From: Liquidambar formosana
Taxonomy: Eukaryota; Streptophyta; Magnoliopsida; Saxifragales; Altingiaceae
Assembly (NCBI GenBank): GCA_039720395.1
Contig: CM077820.1
Location: 16,012,161-16,076,160 of the forward strand
DNA length: 64,000 bases
Direction: 5' to 3'
Below, piece after piece: positions 22,444-33,690 of this stretch; position 1 is the stretch's first letter; every line of letters begins with the position of its first letter. The notes under the pieces are model-generated. The model had not been told where the DNA came from, made no database searches, and worked only from the letters and a program-made list of their open reading frames with translations. The translations under genes and the position numbers were made by a program.

Positions 22444-22516
22444 TGAGGTTTGTAACTTGTGCATTGGTCTAATGTATATGTAATCCACTAATGCACAAGG
22501 TACAAACCTCTTATGT
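22444..22516. repeat. Short hairpin inverted repeat in the gene's 3' region
   Basis: GAGGTTTGTAACTTGTGCAT on the left pairs with ATGCACAAGGTACAAACCTC on the right, around about 30 bases of loop. It could be a mini-MITE or an RNA hairpin in the downstream transcript. Confidence 0.6.
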
Positions 22517-23330
22517 GTTGATATAACTTATATCGGACGTTCTCATCAGATCATCATCCTGTGTAAGAGACTAAAGAGCATATATGGGTTTTTTTTTTTT
22601 TTTTTTTTTTTTTATGCGTATTGATATAACTTATATCGCATGTGCTCTCGTCATCGTATAAGAGACTAAAGAGCATATATGTTGGTTTTTTTATTTATTT
22701 ATGGAAGAGTGTATATGTTCAGTGTATTGCTGTTTTCATTACTACGGAGTATTTGTCATTTCGACCAAAATCCTGTTCTAGGTTAACCGGCCCAACCTAG
22801 TGGTTATATGGGTTGGTCTAGGCCTGCACCAAGTTTGAAGGCCCTACTCTGAGTTAGGCTGGGTTTGGATATGCGCTTAATACTTGTTTGCCGTATTACT
22901 TTTGAGCAACCAACGGAATCACGCGAGCATACTTAGATAGGGCGATACTCCTATAGACTCGTAACGAAAAGCAAAGTGCATTTTTAGAGTTTCTTCTCTT
23001 AATAAGTAACCGTGGATCTAATTTGGTGTGCTATGGGCGTTATATATAGTTTATATACACTTTCAATTATGGGTTATATATAGTTTATATACACTTTCAA
23101 TTATGGATTTTGGTGGTTGAAAATGTAGTTTTGCAATGCCATCACTTTCACAAATGAGAGTAGGTATGAACTAATAATATATTTATGCCAAAAAATGTGG
23201 ATATCATCGGTGATATTGGTGATCCAAAGGTTAACAGTCTACCATGACCCAAAAGGTTAACAAAAACACTATTGAGTTTAATTTTTCTTTTTGTCAGGTA
23301 TTTTTATTTTTAAATTTTTTTTTCTAAGGG
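22517..23330. other. No gene seen; short repeats
   Basis: GATATAACTTATATCG occurs twice (about 22518 and 22622) with CATATATG neighbours. A 34 bp unit containing GTTATATATAGTTTATATAC is repeated in tandem at about 23038-23105. No coding signature. Confidence 0.5.
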
Positions 23331-23690
23331 TGTTCGAGGCTTTGGCTCCCAACAATGCTTTCCCACCTAATTGGACAAGGTTTCTAGAACCTTTCAAAGT
23401 TTTCTACACAACTCTAGACTAAGGGAAGTTAGTAGTCTAGAGTATTTTTGTACATTCTTATAAACTCTTGTATATACTTGTATCTAGAATATTTCATTGA
23501 GGAGGTGGGAAGTTTCTAGAGTAATATCTAGAACACTCTACAACCGTTAGATTATTGCCACTTGGCATGATTCTAACCATTGAATATTGTATTCTAGATA
23601 GCTCCTTAGTTGCCTATATATAGGGGGAGGCCTTATTTAGCCAAATCTAATAAAACTCAACTTATCACTAAACTAACCCTTTTCACATTG
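23330..23690 (+). mobile_element. Possible solo LTR with heat-shock-element-like motifs
   Basis: The segment has an LTR-like promoter layout. Several TTCTAGAA-type words (TTCTAGAACCTTTC at 23382-23395, TATCTAGAATATTTC near 23491, TTTCTAGAG near 23513, ATATCTAGAACACTC near 23526) lie upstream of a TATA box CTATATATAGGGG (about 23614). No second LTR, coding region or clear target-site duplication was found, so the boundaries are approximate. Confidence 0.4.
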
Positions 23691-24890
23691 TAATTATTTG
23701 AGAATGAATAAGAGTTAGTGAATGACAGGATAAGTTGAAATGGAAGGAGGTGGAAGGAGGGAAGATTAAACTGGCAAGAGAGATCAACCACCTCAAGGGT
23801 AGTGTATATATCATAATATGAAGTTCTTCTCGCAGATTAAACTTTTTGTTATGGTCGTTCATTGGTTTCTCTCTTATGAGGTCCTTTTCGCAAATATAAC
23901 AGGAGTTCTCTATTCGCTTCCATCTTCCAAGGATCACTGAAAAGAAATATAAACAGATAAGTGCAATAGCAATGAGAAAAGTACCAAAAAATTATGGAAA
24001 AGAGAGAGAACAGAAAAAAAAAAAGAAAAAGAATATTGAACCAATAAGATCAACACTAACAAAAGAAACTAGTGTAGCTCTTCTATGCCAGTGGAGACAA
24101 GCAAGAGGGAGAATTTATAGAGAAAATGTAGAGGAAAAAAGTGTAGGGAGAGGGGGAAGAAGGGGGTTTAACAGTATTACAATGGGTAATGCATGCCATT
24201 GGCATGGACCTCTGATATCTGCTAATTTCAGAGTACTTCTTATGTCACATCATGAAAGCTTATTTTAGGAAGGCTATCAAGAGAGATGCAAAAGCATTTA
24301 GTAACAAAAAAAATCAAAAAATAAACTAATCCCCTTGTTTTTGGCCAATGGTAAAAAAATAAAAAAAAATACCGAGTAAAAAAAGAAGATGATGACTGGC
24401 TACCTTTGCTTCCTTGTTGTATGTCAAGAAGGTCATCAACTAATCCCCTTGTTTTTGGACAATAGTGAAACCTATATCCACATATATGTAATGGTATTCA
24501 AGTAATAAAATTTTGATAGCATAATTTGTTAATGAAATTCCCCTCAAAAAAAAAAAAAAAAAAATTGTTAGGAAAAAGATACACTCCTATGTTCCTTCTA
24601 TTTGTGGGGTATGGGCAGTTTAGGCTCTCTCCAAAGGGGCTCATCATCACATTTATTAAATGAATCAAAATATTAGTCTTCTTTTTTTATTTATCAAATG
24701 CATGAGTCCAAGTACAATTATAAAATTTAGACTCATTTAATAAACGAGCTAAGTTCAAATAGATGAAAACTTGTTTTGATAGGACTTGTAAATAGGTTTC
24801 TCGACAGCGAACTAGCTTTGATAAAATTATTATTATTATAATCTTATATTACCTTGCATTCTAAATACATACTTTATATGTCTCGATGCT
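23690..24890. other. No recognised gene; AT-rich, one short duplication
   Basis: An 84-codon minus-strand ORF (23683-23937) and a 98-codon plus-strand ORF (23972-24268) have no domain I recognise; the latter is rich in lysine from a poly-A tract. CTAATCCCCTTGTTTTTGG occurs at about 24328 and 24440, a duplication of roughly 110 bp spacing. Confidence 0.45.
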
Positions 24891-24894
24891 TGAT

Positions 24895-25135
24895 AAGGCT
24901 GCAAACGAATCAATTTGTTTGTGAAAAACTCAAAGAAGTTCGGGAAGGGTTTGTTTGAGCTCATTCGTTTATTTGAAAAGCCAAGCTCAAGTCAACAAAG
25001 GTTTAGCTCGGCTCATAACAAGCTTGAGCTTACAAGCTCGGCTTGAACTTTTAACAATCAAGATTTTAAACGAGCCAAGCTCAAATACCCAAAAGCTCAT
25101 CTTGGCTAGCTATATGGGCTCATTTTTCTAACTTA
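24895..25135. mobile_element. AGCTC-rich dispersed repeat fragment
   Basis: It starts near GGCTGCAAACGAATC and is packed with AAGCTCAAG, GAGCTT, TCGGCTC and CAAGCTC words in both orientations. This is typical of a widespread class of plant non-autonomous elements. Ends and target-site duplication are not clear. Confidence 0.4.
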
Positions 25136-25234
25136 TAGTATATCAACAATGTAAGAAAAGATTTTTTTTTGAAAGGATTTCTATTTAGATCAATTTGAAA
25201 CAAAATAATTAGGAAATCAACTACTATTAACAAG

Positions 25235-25644
25235 ATGAGGGCTATTGCCACCACATAAAGTACTCTAAACCCCCCATTAGTTTACACTTTTTAAGATTTT
25301 GTGAAAAATATAAAAGGTTTTTACGAAAACTAATCACATTGTTCATTAGAAAACATCGTTATGAACAACTTTGTAGAAGGAAATTTTTCCAAAATCTATC
25401 ATTTAGGCAGATATTTTGGCCATTTATATTCTTTATTTCATTTTCCATTAAAAATGGCCAAAAAGTGTACTTAAATGACAATTTTGGAAATAAATTCTTC
25501 TACAAAGTTATCTGGAATGATGTTTTCTAGTAGACTACATGATTAGTTTTTGTAATTTTTTTAAAAATATTTTTCATAAAACTTAAAAAATACAAATTAA
25601 GTGGGGGGCTTAGAGTATTTTATATAATGGCAATAGCCTAGCCC
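25235..25644. mobile_element. Hairpin MITE, family member 3
   Basis: A 410 bp relative of the elements at 19664 and 20221, with shared TTTTTAAGATTTTGTGAAAA, AACTAATCACATTGTTCATT and ACATCGTTATGAACAACTTT and their inverted counterparts. Ends are GGGCTATTGCCACCA and GGCAATAGCCTAGCCC. Flanks TATTAACAAG and TATCAACAAA match at 8 of 10 positions, so the boundaries are tentative. Confidence 0.68.
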
Positions 25645-25654
25645 TATCAACAAA

Positions 25655-27104
25655 TAAGCTGAAAAAAAGGGGGGGGGGGGGGGCGGGGAAGGAGGGGAGA
25701 GAGAGCCCGGTGGGGAGGGAGTCATTGTGGTTAAAATAAATACCATTTTAAAATGAAAGTTTTTACATGGAACCCTCATCAGATTCATGAGGCGACCACC
25801 ATGCATCATTTCCTTATATAGTCTTATGTACTATGAGTGTTTGATAGTGTGACTCTCCAATCATGCGACTTCCTCTAAACCTTTTTTTTTCTTTTTTGTT
25901 TTCTTTCTTTTAAAGATGGAACGGTGATTTTATCCCCTCCGCTATGCCCCTTTTCATGACTGTTCACATGATTGGATTGTGTTGGAATCATAAAAATCAC
26001 ATTAGAACTAGTTTAATGTATCTTGTCTTTAAAAGATCAATTTATTTAAATGGTTTTTGACCATTTGATTAAAATTGCTTATATTGTTTTTTTTATAGGT
26101 GGATTATATTTTCATAGAATTTCTTGAATTGTTTTTTATTTATTTATATTTTATCAAATAATTTTCAAATTACAAACCATATATATAATTACATTTTATA
26201 CCGAATCATTCTTGAATCCCATGAGGAGACCACAGTCATTAATCGTAATTCTCCCCAGTCTTTCTATGTGTGTTTGATAGATACTGTAACATTCTCCAAT
26301 CATGTGACTTCTTCTAAAGCCCTTTTTTTCTTCTTTCTTTTTTGGAAAGGATGTTGGCATTGAACTCGGTTGTCAAATGGGCAAGTTTGAACAGTAGGAC
26401 TCGGCTTAGGCTTGTGAAAATAATGAAATTTTCACTTAATTAATTCATTGTAAAAAGAATGAAAATTTGACATTTTTATTATTATTTTATTTTTGCATAA
26501 TTTTCTTTTTCTCATGGATCTAGCCTTAAAGGTCTCGATGAGTAGATTTCAAAACTAGTTAGTTTATTGAATACGAACATGTAGATTAAAAATTATGACA
26601 TTTCAAAATTGTTGTTAACTATGAACATTTCAAAGTTGTTGTTAATTAGAGAATTAAATTAGAATTTTTTAAAATATTTATAATAAAATGAAATATATTT
26701 TAAATTTGAGGATAAATTTTAACATTTTTATGATATAATGTTCATAAAAACCATAGATATGTGGTAAACTAACAATTAAATAAAATGTATAATCTAATAT
26801 ATATTATTTAAATTATTGGAACAGATTTTTATCGGATCGGATTAGGCAATATCAATATTTGATTTGTTAACTAACTTGTTGTCGAATTTGGATTATTAAT
26901 GGATTAACAGATCACAATTATCTTACCATATTCTAATAATCGGATTGGATGTAAATCGAATTTGGATCAAAATCCAATCCATTGATAAGTCTAACTCCAA
27001 GAGATTCAATTAGGAAAGCCACCAAGCATCAACGACCAAGGCTTGCTGTACTTGATCAGCTAATGTGCCACGTGTCAAAATAGCATCCATTGAAGCAGGG
27101 TCAA
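25655..27104. other. No gene seen; G run and diverged duplication
   Basis: A 15-base G run (25669-25683) is followed by G/A-rich sequence. 25788-25900 and 26217-26330 are diverged repeats (TGTGTTTGATAG or AGTGTTTGATAG, CTCTCCAATCATGCGACTTC or TTCTCCAATCATGTGACTTC). 26820-26990 contains repeated CGGATTGGAT words typical of dispersed elements. No coding signature. Confidence 0.45.
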
Positions 27105-27113
27105 TAATAAATA

Positions 27114-27980
27114 GGGGAAATATCCAAAAACTCCCGCAAAAATAAATTCATACCCAAAAACTCCATTAAATATTTTTTCTATCCATTTAATCCAAATAAA
27201 AAGGAATCTTATCTATTAACTCCAATCAGTTAATTTTTTGTTTATTGTTGTTAAAAGAAAAGAGTGATCTGAATCATTATTATTATTTTTATTTATTTAT
27301 TTAATAAAAGGTCCTTAAGCATCAGGGAGAGTCAAGGAATCCCAACTAGATTGGCACCCCTCGGCCCTCGGCATCATCATGTGCTCAAGGCCTTACATAT
27401 TATTAAATGAAGAAAAATGAATATGCAATAGAAAACTGGTGAAGGTGACTTATAAATATCACTATTTAGTTTGTAGAACAAAGCCAAACTATACTTTAAA
27501 CCTATAATAAGGAAGATTATGCATATCTTTATAATAAAGAGTGATCTGACTAAAATACCTTTCTTTGACATTAATGAGTTTAATGAAAAAATTGCATATT
27601 TAATTGAATTTCTACTTTTATCATTTTTAGTGTAATTAGAAAAAAAAAATTAATTATCATTAATTAATTCTTCTCTAATGTACACATGGGGGAAAGGAAG
27701 AAGAAAAAGAGAGTGGGAGAGCAGGTACGCAAGTTTGGAAAAAGAAGGGGCAAAAGAAAAAATTCACTTGAATATACATTTTTGTCATTAAACATATTAT
27801 TGTGAAAGAAGGGTATTTTAGTCGTATTACTCTTTTCTTTTAACCGTAGTAAACAAAAATTTAATTGATTAGAGTTAATAGATATAATTTTTTTATATTT
27901 GGATTAGATGGATAGGAAAAATATTTAATGGGATTTTTAGATATGATTTTATATTTGAAGGGGGTTTTGGATATTTCCCC
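27114..27980. mobile_element. Non-autonomous long-TIR (Mutator-like) element
   Basis: An 867 bp element beginning GGGGAAATATCC and ending GGATATTTCCCC. Inverted similarity extends about 180 bp inward (CCATTAAATATTTTT, TATCCAT, ATCTATTAACTC, TTAAAAGAAAAGAG). It is flanked by a perfect 9 bp duplication TAATAAATA (27105-27113 and 27981-27989). No transposase is encoded. Confidence 0.85.
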
Positions 27981-28178
27981 TAATAAATAAGTATGGTTGA
28001 ATAGAAGTAAGTCACATAACAAGTTTGGGTGCAGCTATTTACACTACGTTTTTTTCTTTATACACACCATTTAATGAAATTTTTTATTACTATTCTATCC
28101 TTGAGTAAAATGACTATTAAGGATAAAGTGATTTAAATGAAATTAAACACAAATTTACTTTACACACACCACAATCAT

Positions 28179-29606
28179 TGTTGGCCTAAATGGTTTCAAT
28201 CCCATAATTTTGATGATAACAATACATTAGATGATGTTTAGAACTAATAAAATTTTCAGCTCTATCTCAAGACCTGTATTAAAAGCTTCATAATGCAAAT
28301 CAAAGGACTTATTGAATCAACTAAAAGCTTAGAGCCTCATAAAGTCAACTCATGGCTTAATCCATCATTCAAAAGTACTCAAACGAAGAATCATGTTAAG
28401 ACGTGAGAATGTTAGGATTTCTATGTAAGATTGATCCCAACTGATGCTCACTTTTTCATTAAAGGCTTTTAGCTCATACACTAATCATTGAACACATTAA
28501 TCGAACCTTTTGAATCATGTTTAGAGTTTTTAGACTCGTTGACTTGATCTACAAAAAGAGTTGGACCTAATTAGATATATTCAATCTTTTTATGCAAATA
28601 TTCAAGATGTCTAAAATCTTTTTAAGACGTCTGAAATCCTGTTAAGACGTCTGCTTCTTGTTTAAGACGTCTAATATATGAGCTCTTAAAAAGACTTTCT
28701 CTGGTTTTTTAAGACATCAGTTTAAGACGTCTGGCTTTAGGTTTAAGATGTCTGAAATCCTTTTAAAACGTCTGAAATAACCTTATACCACGTGAACAGT
28801 AACTCTTAAAGACCTGCCTCATTCTTATGTTTTATCTGTCCTCTAGATATTTAAGACACTTGAATAAGACATCTTAAACCAGAATCAGACGACTGAAAAC
28901 ATTTTTAGAGGTTTGAATCTCTCGAGCTGACACATAACAGCTAGTGTTTTAAATGATCTTTTGAGTATTAACTGCTGAACAAACTCTGATTACCTACATT
29001 TATTGACCCCAAACGGTCATATTGGACCCAACGAGCTATAATAACAAGGGTTAAATTCATTTACAAGCATTGATTGAACATACAACAAGATCATTCATTA
29101 CAAACCCTAATTCTCTTGTGAGCATTCATTGAATTCAATCATTAGTTGAGTATGCTTTTAATTTTTGTGTATTTACTCTTTGAGAGAGCTTCTTTAGCAC
29201 CAAAAAAAAAATAATAATAATAATAATAATAAAATCATCTTTATTGAAGGGTTGTGAGAACCCCCAATTTGTAGTACTTGAAGAGTGTATTTGTGCAAGT
29301 GTTGGTGAAGAATACTTGTGAGATTGTAAAAGGTTTGATCTTCACCCACAAAGAGATTGGTATAGTGGATTAAGGAACCTCAAGCGAGCTCTTGAAGCGA
29401 TGATGTAGGCAGAGAGGGCGAACCTTGTTAAAACATGCATTGTTTGCAATATCTTCTCCTTAATTTTTTTTATTGATTATCTTATTTCTTGTTCTTGATT
29501 ATATCTTACTTGCTATAATCTGATTTTAAGATTGCATTAATTCTCATACTTTGCTGAAAACCCTATTCACTCTCTTGGCCTCTAGGGTTGTTCACTTGGG
29601 ATAACA
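28179..29606 (+). mobile_element. Copia-type solo LTR
   Basis: The segment starts TGTTGGCCTAAATGG and ends GGATAACA, flanked by a 5 bp duplication ATCAT (28174-28178 and 29607-29611). Its 3' part (TATAGTGGATTAAGGAACCT, GATGTAGGC, CGAACC) is the conserved LTR region of SIRE/Maximus-type copia elements as I remember them. The 5' part (ATTTTGATGATAACAATACA) is also typical. No internal retrotransposon sequence follows, hence a solo LTR. Confidence 0.68.
28605..28773 (+). repeat. Phased AGACGTCT palindrome array in the solo LTR
   Basis: AGATGTCT at 28605 and AGACGTCT at 28625, 28645 and 28665 are spaced exactly 20 bp. Further copies or near copies occur at 28712, 28725, 28746 and 28766. AGACGTCT is self-complementary with an ACGT core of the type bound by plant bZIP factors. 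Confidence 0.8.
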
Positions 29607-29811
29607 ATCATGAAAACTCCCTCACTCAAAAACCTTTGCTCCATTCATAAATCATTACTCTCTCACAAATCCAAACAATTAATATCTCTTAAACATTGAC
29701 TATTGTTCTTGTTTCTTACGTTTTTTTGAACAATGGACGAGCAAATGGTTAGTTCAAATGCATTTTTAGTGATGAAAAGATGTTTTTTTTTTTTTTTTTT
29801 CTCATCAAAAG

Positions 29812-30150
29812 TTGTTGAGTTTTGTTTGTAAATCACATTTTGTTCAGACCTGGTATACCAACCAAACCTATATATTTAGATTGTTTCAACCAAACATTTT
29901 AAAGATATTCACAACATACAATATGTTTAGTTTAAATGTACCAAACTTTATCCACATCCAAAGAACTTGAGTTTTGTTTGTAAATCACGGTTGGTTTAGA
30001 TTTGGTATACCAAATAAATCAAAAATATTCAGACTGTTTCTACCAAATATTTTAACGTTGTTCGGGACATACCAACTAATTTTTTTTACAATTGTTCAGT
30101 CATAATGTATTAAACTAATACGATATGTTTAGTTCAAATGTACCAAACTT
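29812..30150 (+). repeat. Diverged two-copy tandem repeat inside the element
   Basis: 29812-29965 and 29969-30150 share TTGAGTTTTGTTTGTAAATC, TTGGTATACCA-like, ACCAAA-ATTTTAA and ATATGTTTAGTT-AAATGTA words. Unit length is about 155-180 bp. Confidence 0.6.
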
Positions 30151-30289
30151 TTTGGGGTTAGGGTTAGTTTAGGTATTATGGATTATGTATAAAGTAAAAG
30201 TGTGATCTTTAAAATTTAAAGTTTTGTGTACAAAACAAGGGTATGTAAAGTAAAAAAACGTGATGTGAATAATTGTACCCAACAAGTTT

Positions 30290-30704
30290 TGCAACGACCT
30301 AAAACATATATTGCTCACGGCTATCAAGCAACCCAGAACATTCTCTCCAGTTGGTCCTTGGTCCAAAATGACTTAAAATAATTACCATAGCCTTCTTGCG
30401 CGAGACATCGAAGAATTCAAGTACCCTCATGACTCCCCCACCCTTAAATATGTGAATAAAAGAAAAAATCTGAAATTAGGATGGGTTATTAGTAAAATAT
30501 GAAAATTTTTAATGAAGCTTTGTGAGGTGCTAATATAGAAAATAACACACGTGTATTTCAGAGCATTGTGTACATTGTAAAAAGGTGTGCATTATCCAGC
30601 AAATAGAAGACATCTAAATTTTTTGGTTTTAGCCTAAATTATTCACTTAACGGCTCATGTAAGATTCTTTATACCCATACAAGTAATGATCTCCATAATA
30701 AATT
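30290..30704. other. No gene seen
   Basis: AT-rich sequence between the Mutator-like element and the copia LTR; no coding or repeat signal recognised. Confidence 0.5.
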
Positions 30705-30709
30705 GAAAC

Positions 30710-31206
30710 TGTAAATACGCTATATCTACTGCATATAGCACTCAATAACAGGTCCAAGGACATACCTTAAGCGGAAGAGACCCGAAGATGTTTGTCGGTT
30801 GTTGTTACAAGCTCCACATAGTTGCTGCACGAATGGTTGCTCCTCCACTGCGAGTCTGACCTCCGTGTATGCTCCTCAATGTTATGATAGCCGTAGGGAT
30901 CGCTACTAGAGTCCTCCCATGCAATCCACACTACCAAATCCACTAGGCCAATGGTGATCCTAGAGAGAGAATACTAGAGAGAGAACAATGGAGGCTGCTG
31001 TATTTCTGTGTTGTGGTGTCTCAATCACTAAGAGAGACATTCAATATATATGTGCCCCTATTCCACAGTCCAAACCGTAGCAGGAGTTGGTTTCCAATTA
31101 CAATTAGGAAACCTCATAGAATAGGGGACTTAACCACTGGGTCTAGCACCCACACGTGGGCAGACCATGGGTATGGGTCATGACCTAATGACCCATATTT
31201 TTAACA
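30710..31206 (-). repeat. Copia 3' LTR
   Basis: 497 bp; on the minus strand it begins TGTTAAAAATATGGGTCATG and ends GCGTATTTACA. Near-identical to 60657-61153. Confidence 0.95.
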
Positions 31207-31222
31207 TCTCCCACTCGCCCAC
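31207..31222 (-). other. Copia polypurine tract
   Basis: On the minus strand GTGGGCGAGTGGGAGA directly precedes the 3' LTR start TGTTA, the expected position and purine richness for plus-strand priming. Confidence 0.75.
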
Positions 31223-32295
31223 GTAGGGTGAGTTATCTCCATAATTTCTCTATCTCTCAACATTCATCTCCTCATACAGGAAATGGAGCGTGCGATCTCA
31301 CGAGAAGAACATACAACTACAGGAGCGTAAATGTTAAGTATCACCAAACTAACAAGAACGCATCACTCGAAAGTATCTCGCATATGCCCCAGACAATTCA
31401 TAAAACACCTGAATAAGCACTCTCTAATCCCTCATATAAACATAAAAGTAGTGCTGTATCCCACATATGTAATGTACCCATGTCTCATATCATAACAAAA
31501 TATGACATAGACGCTGCGTAGCTAATGAGTCACAAAACATGGTGTAGTATCAAATCGTCTTCCCTAAGCCCTCCTGCCAATTCAATTCAACTTAACCGCT
31601 TTCCTAGACATACCCTCATAAGACCGAATTGTTTCCTGGCCTTTGGAAAACACGCTAAAGTATCGTCATTAAGCATCCTCTTCATGACATAGTCTCAGGT
31701 CAAAAAGGGTATAGAGTTGGATCATAGCGATCCATATGGCTCACACAGTGATGAAGCAGGGATCCATTCATCACTCCTACTATCGGTTGACATAAAGCAC
31801 ATACAGTATGAAATGTATGCTATGGCGTTTAACTCATAAACATGAGCATGTCACTATAAGTAAAAGCAAAAGAACACCATACGAATCTTAGTCCAGTCGC
31901 TACTCAAGCGCCTGACCTGAGTTTTCCAGCCCAGTCGCTCTTTCAGCGCCTATCTGAAATCTCACATTTGGCTATTAAGCGGGCTACACAGAGTTTGTGG
32001 AAAAATTCCATGATCGATCTAATAGAGATCTCATCTTAGCTCAATCTAAGGCGACATATAATATAGCAACTGTATATCTTGCTCGCCAACTAGGCGCCAA
32101 AGATATAAATGTCTCATCTTGCTCGCTAACTCAGCGCCAAGGTGAATCACCCGTGTGGGTGGGTCGATTCAAGCCCGGTGACATTATAAGGATGTGTGTA
32201 CAAATGATATAAACAACCCATGTACTAAAACGAAAGGAATAAATATCATATCTCAATAATAATAATGTCAATTACAACTGAATTGTCTAATCATA
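31223..32295 (-). other. Copia 3' untranslated region
   Basis: About 1.07 kb between the RNase H stop and the PPT, with no conserved coding sequence. It contains imperfect repeats around TCTTGCTCGCCAACTAGGCG (about 32078 and 32117) and CCAGTCGCT (about 31893 and 31932). Confidence 0.6.
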
Positions 32296-33690
32296 TCAAA
32301 TCCTACGTAATCCCATACTCCTGATGTGAGAAAGGAAAACATCTCTGGCAATAGGCTTAGTCAAAGGATCAGCCACCATGCTACCAGTGGAGATATACCT
32401 CAGGACAACTTCCCAACGCGCAACCATATCTCGAATGAAGTGAAATATAATATCAATGTGTTTGGATCTACCATGATACTTGGGATCCTTCACATAGGCT
32501 AGGGCTGACGTACTATCTGAATATACGACCACAGCTTCCTCTGCATGAGCTGTAATGCCTAGACTCTGTAGGAACCTCCTCAACCAAATTGCTTCCTGAA
32601 CAGCTGCCGAACATGCTATGTACTCCGACTCCATTGTGGAAAGGGCTACGCAAGTTTGTTTCTTGCTACACCAAGAAATAACTCCACCTCCAAGGATAAA
32701 AACATAACCCGAGGTGGACTTGCGCCCTAACTTCTCACCAGCCCAATCTGCATCACTATAACCCCTCAGTCTCAAGTCTCCACCCTGGTAACAAAGGACG
32801 AGGTTGGCTGTTCCATGTAGGTATTGAAAGATTCTTTTCACTGCTTCCCAATGAGCGCGTCCAGGGTCACTTTGAAATCGGACTGACAATACCAACTGCA
32901 TGACTGATATCTGGACGCGTGCACATCATCGTGTACATCAGACTTCTTATTACAGATGCATATGGCGTAGTGGACATCTGATTCTTTTCCTCTTCAGTTT
33001 TAGGGCAATGGTCTAAAGATAAGGCACTAGTTCTTTTCCATTGGAGTGTCAATGGGTTTGGAGTTATGCATGCGAAAACGTTCAAGAATCTTCCTAATGT
33101 AAGTCTCTTGAGACAAATTGAGAAGCTTCTTAGAACGATCTCTAACAATCTTAACTCCCAGCACATAATTTGCTTCACCCATGTCTTTCATCTCAAAAGT
33201 AGAGGACAGCCACTTCTTAGTGGCGACTATAGACTCCTTATCATTCCCAGCAAGAAGGATGTCATCAACATACAAAGAAAGAATAAGGATTTTTCCATTG
33301 AACCATTTCAGATATACGCAATGGTCTTGTTCAATCATCTCAAAACCCACAGAGGTAATAGAATCATGAAACCTAAAATACCACTGCCTAGATGACTGCT
33401 TGAGGCCATAAATGGAACGTTTGAGATGGCACACTTTGCGTTCTAGTCCCTTGACCTCAAAACCCACGGGTTAATCCATATAGATCTCTTCGTCTAGTTC
33501 TCCATTGAGAAATGCGGTCTTAACATCCATTTGGAAAAGTTCCAAATCCAATTGTGCGACAATAGCTAGGATAAGGCGAATAGATGCAAACCTCACCACT
33601 AGGGAGAATGTATCTTTATAATTAATACCTTCACGTTGGGTATAGCCTTTCGCAATAAGGCGTGCCTTATACTTGTCGATTGAACCTATC
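32296..33690 (-). pseudogene. Copia reverse transcriptase and RNase H, frameshifted
   Basis: Read 3' to 5' on the plus strand: RT fingers in one frame (about 33690-33474, DVKTAFLNGELDEEIYMD then a TAA at 33473-33471), the RT palm (33467-33030, RSIYGLKQSSRQW and the catalytic YVDD box in LYVDDILLAGND), a third segment (33020-32890, TRPDISHAVG), and RNase H (32901-32296, YSDADWAGE, STMESEYIA, YSDSTSALAY). RT copies element RNA to DNA and RNase H removes the RNA strand. Frame changes near 33690, 33035 and 32890 plus the stop make it non-functional. It continues the gag-PR-IN frame upstream. Confidence 0.92.

Larger units (their letters stand above)
28027..30280. mobile_element. Non-autonomous Mutator-like element hosting a solo LTR
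   Basis: The ends are inverted (GGGTGCAGCTATTTACACTA on the left; reverse complement of the right end GGGTACAATTATTCACATCA) and share ACGTTTTTTT further in. A perfect 9 bp duplication AACAAGTTT flanks it (28018-28026 and 30281-30289). Of its 2254 bp, about 1430 are a copia-type solo LTR inserted later, leaving an original element of about 820 bp. Confidence 0.82.

Noticed and set aside
23683..24268. Possible gene from 84- and 98-codon ORFs
   Set aside because: No domain, no supporting splice sites, lysine run from a poly-A tract; left as unannotated.
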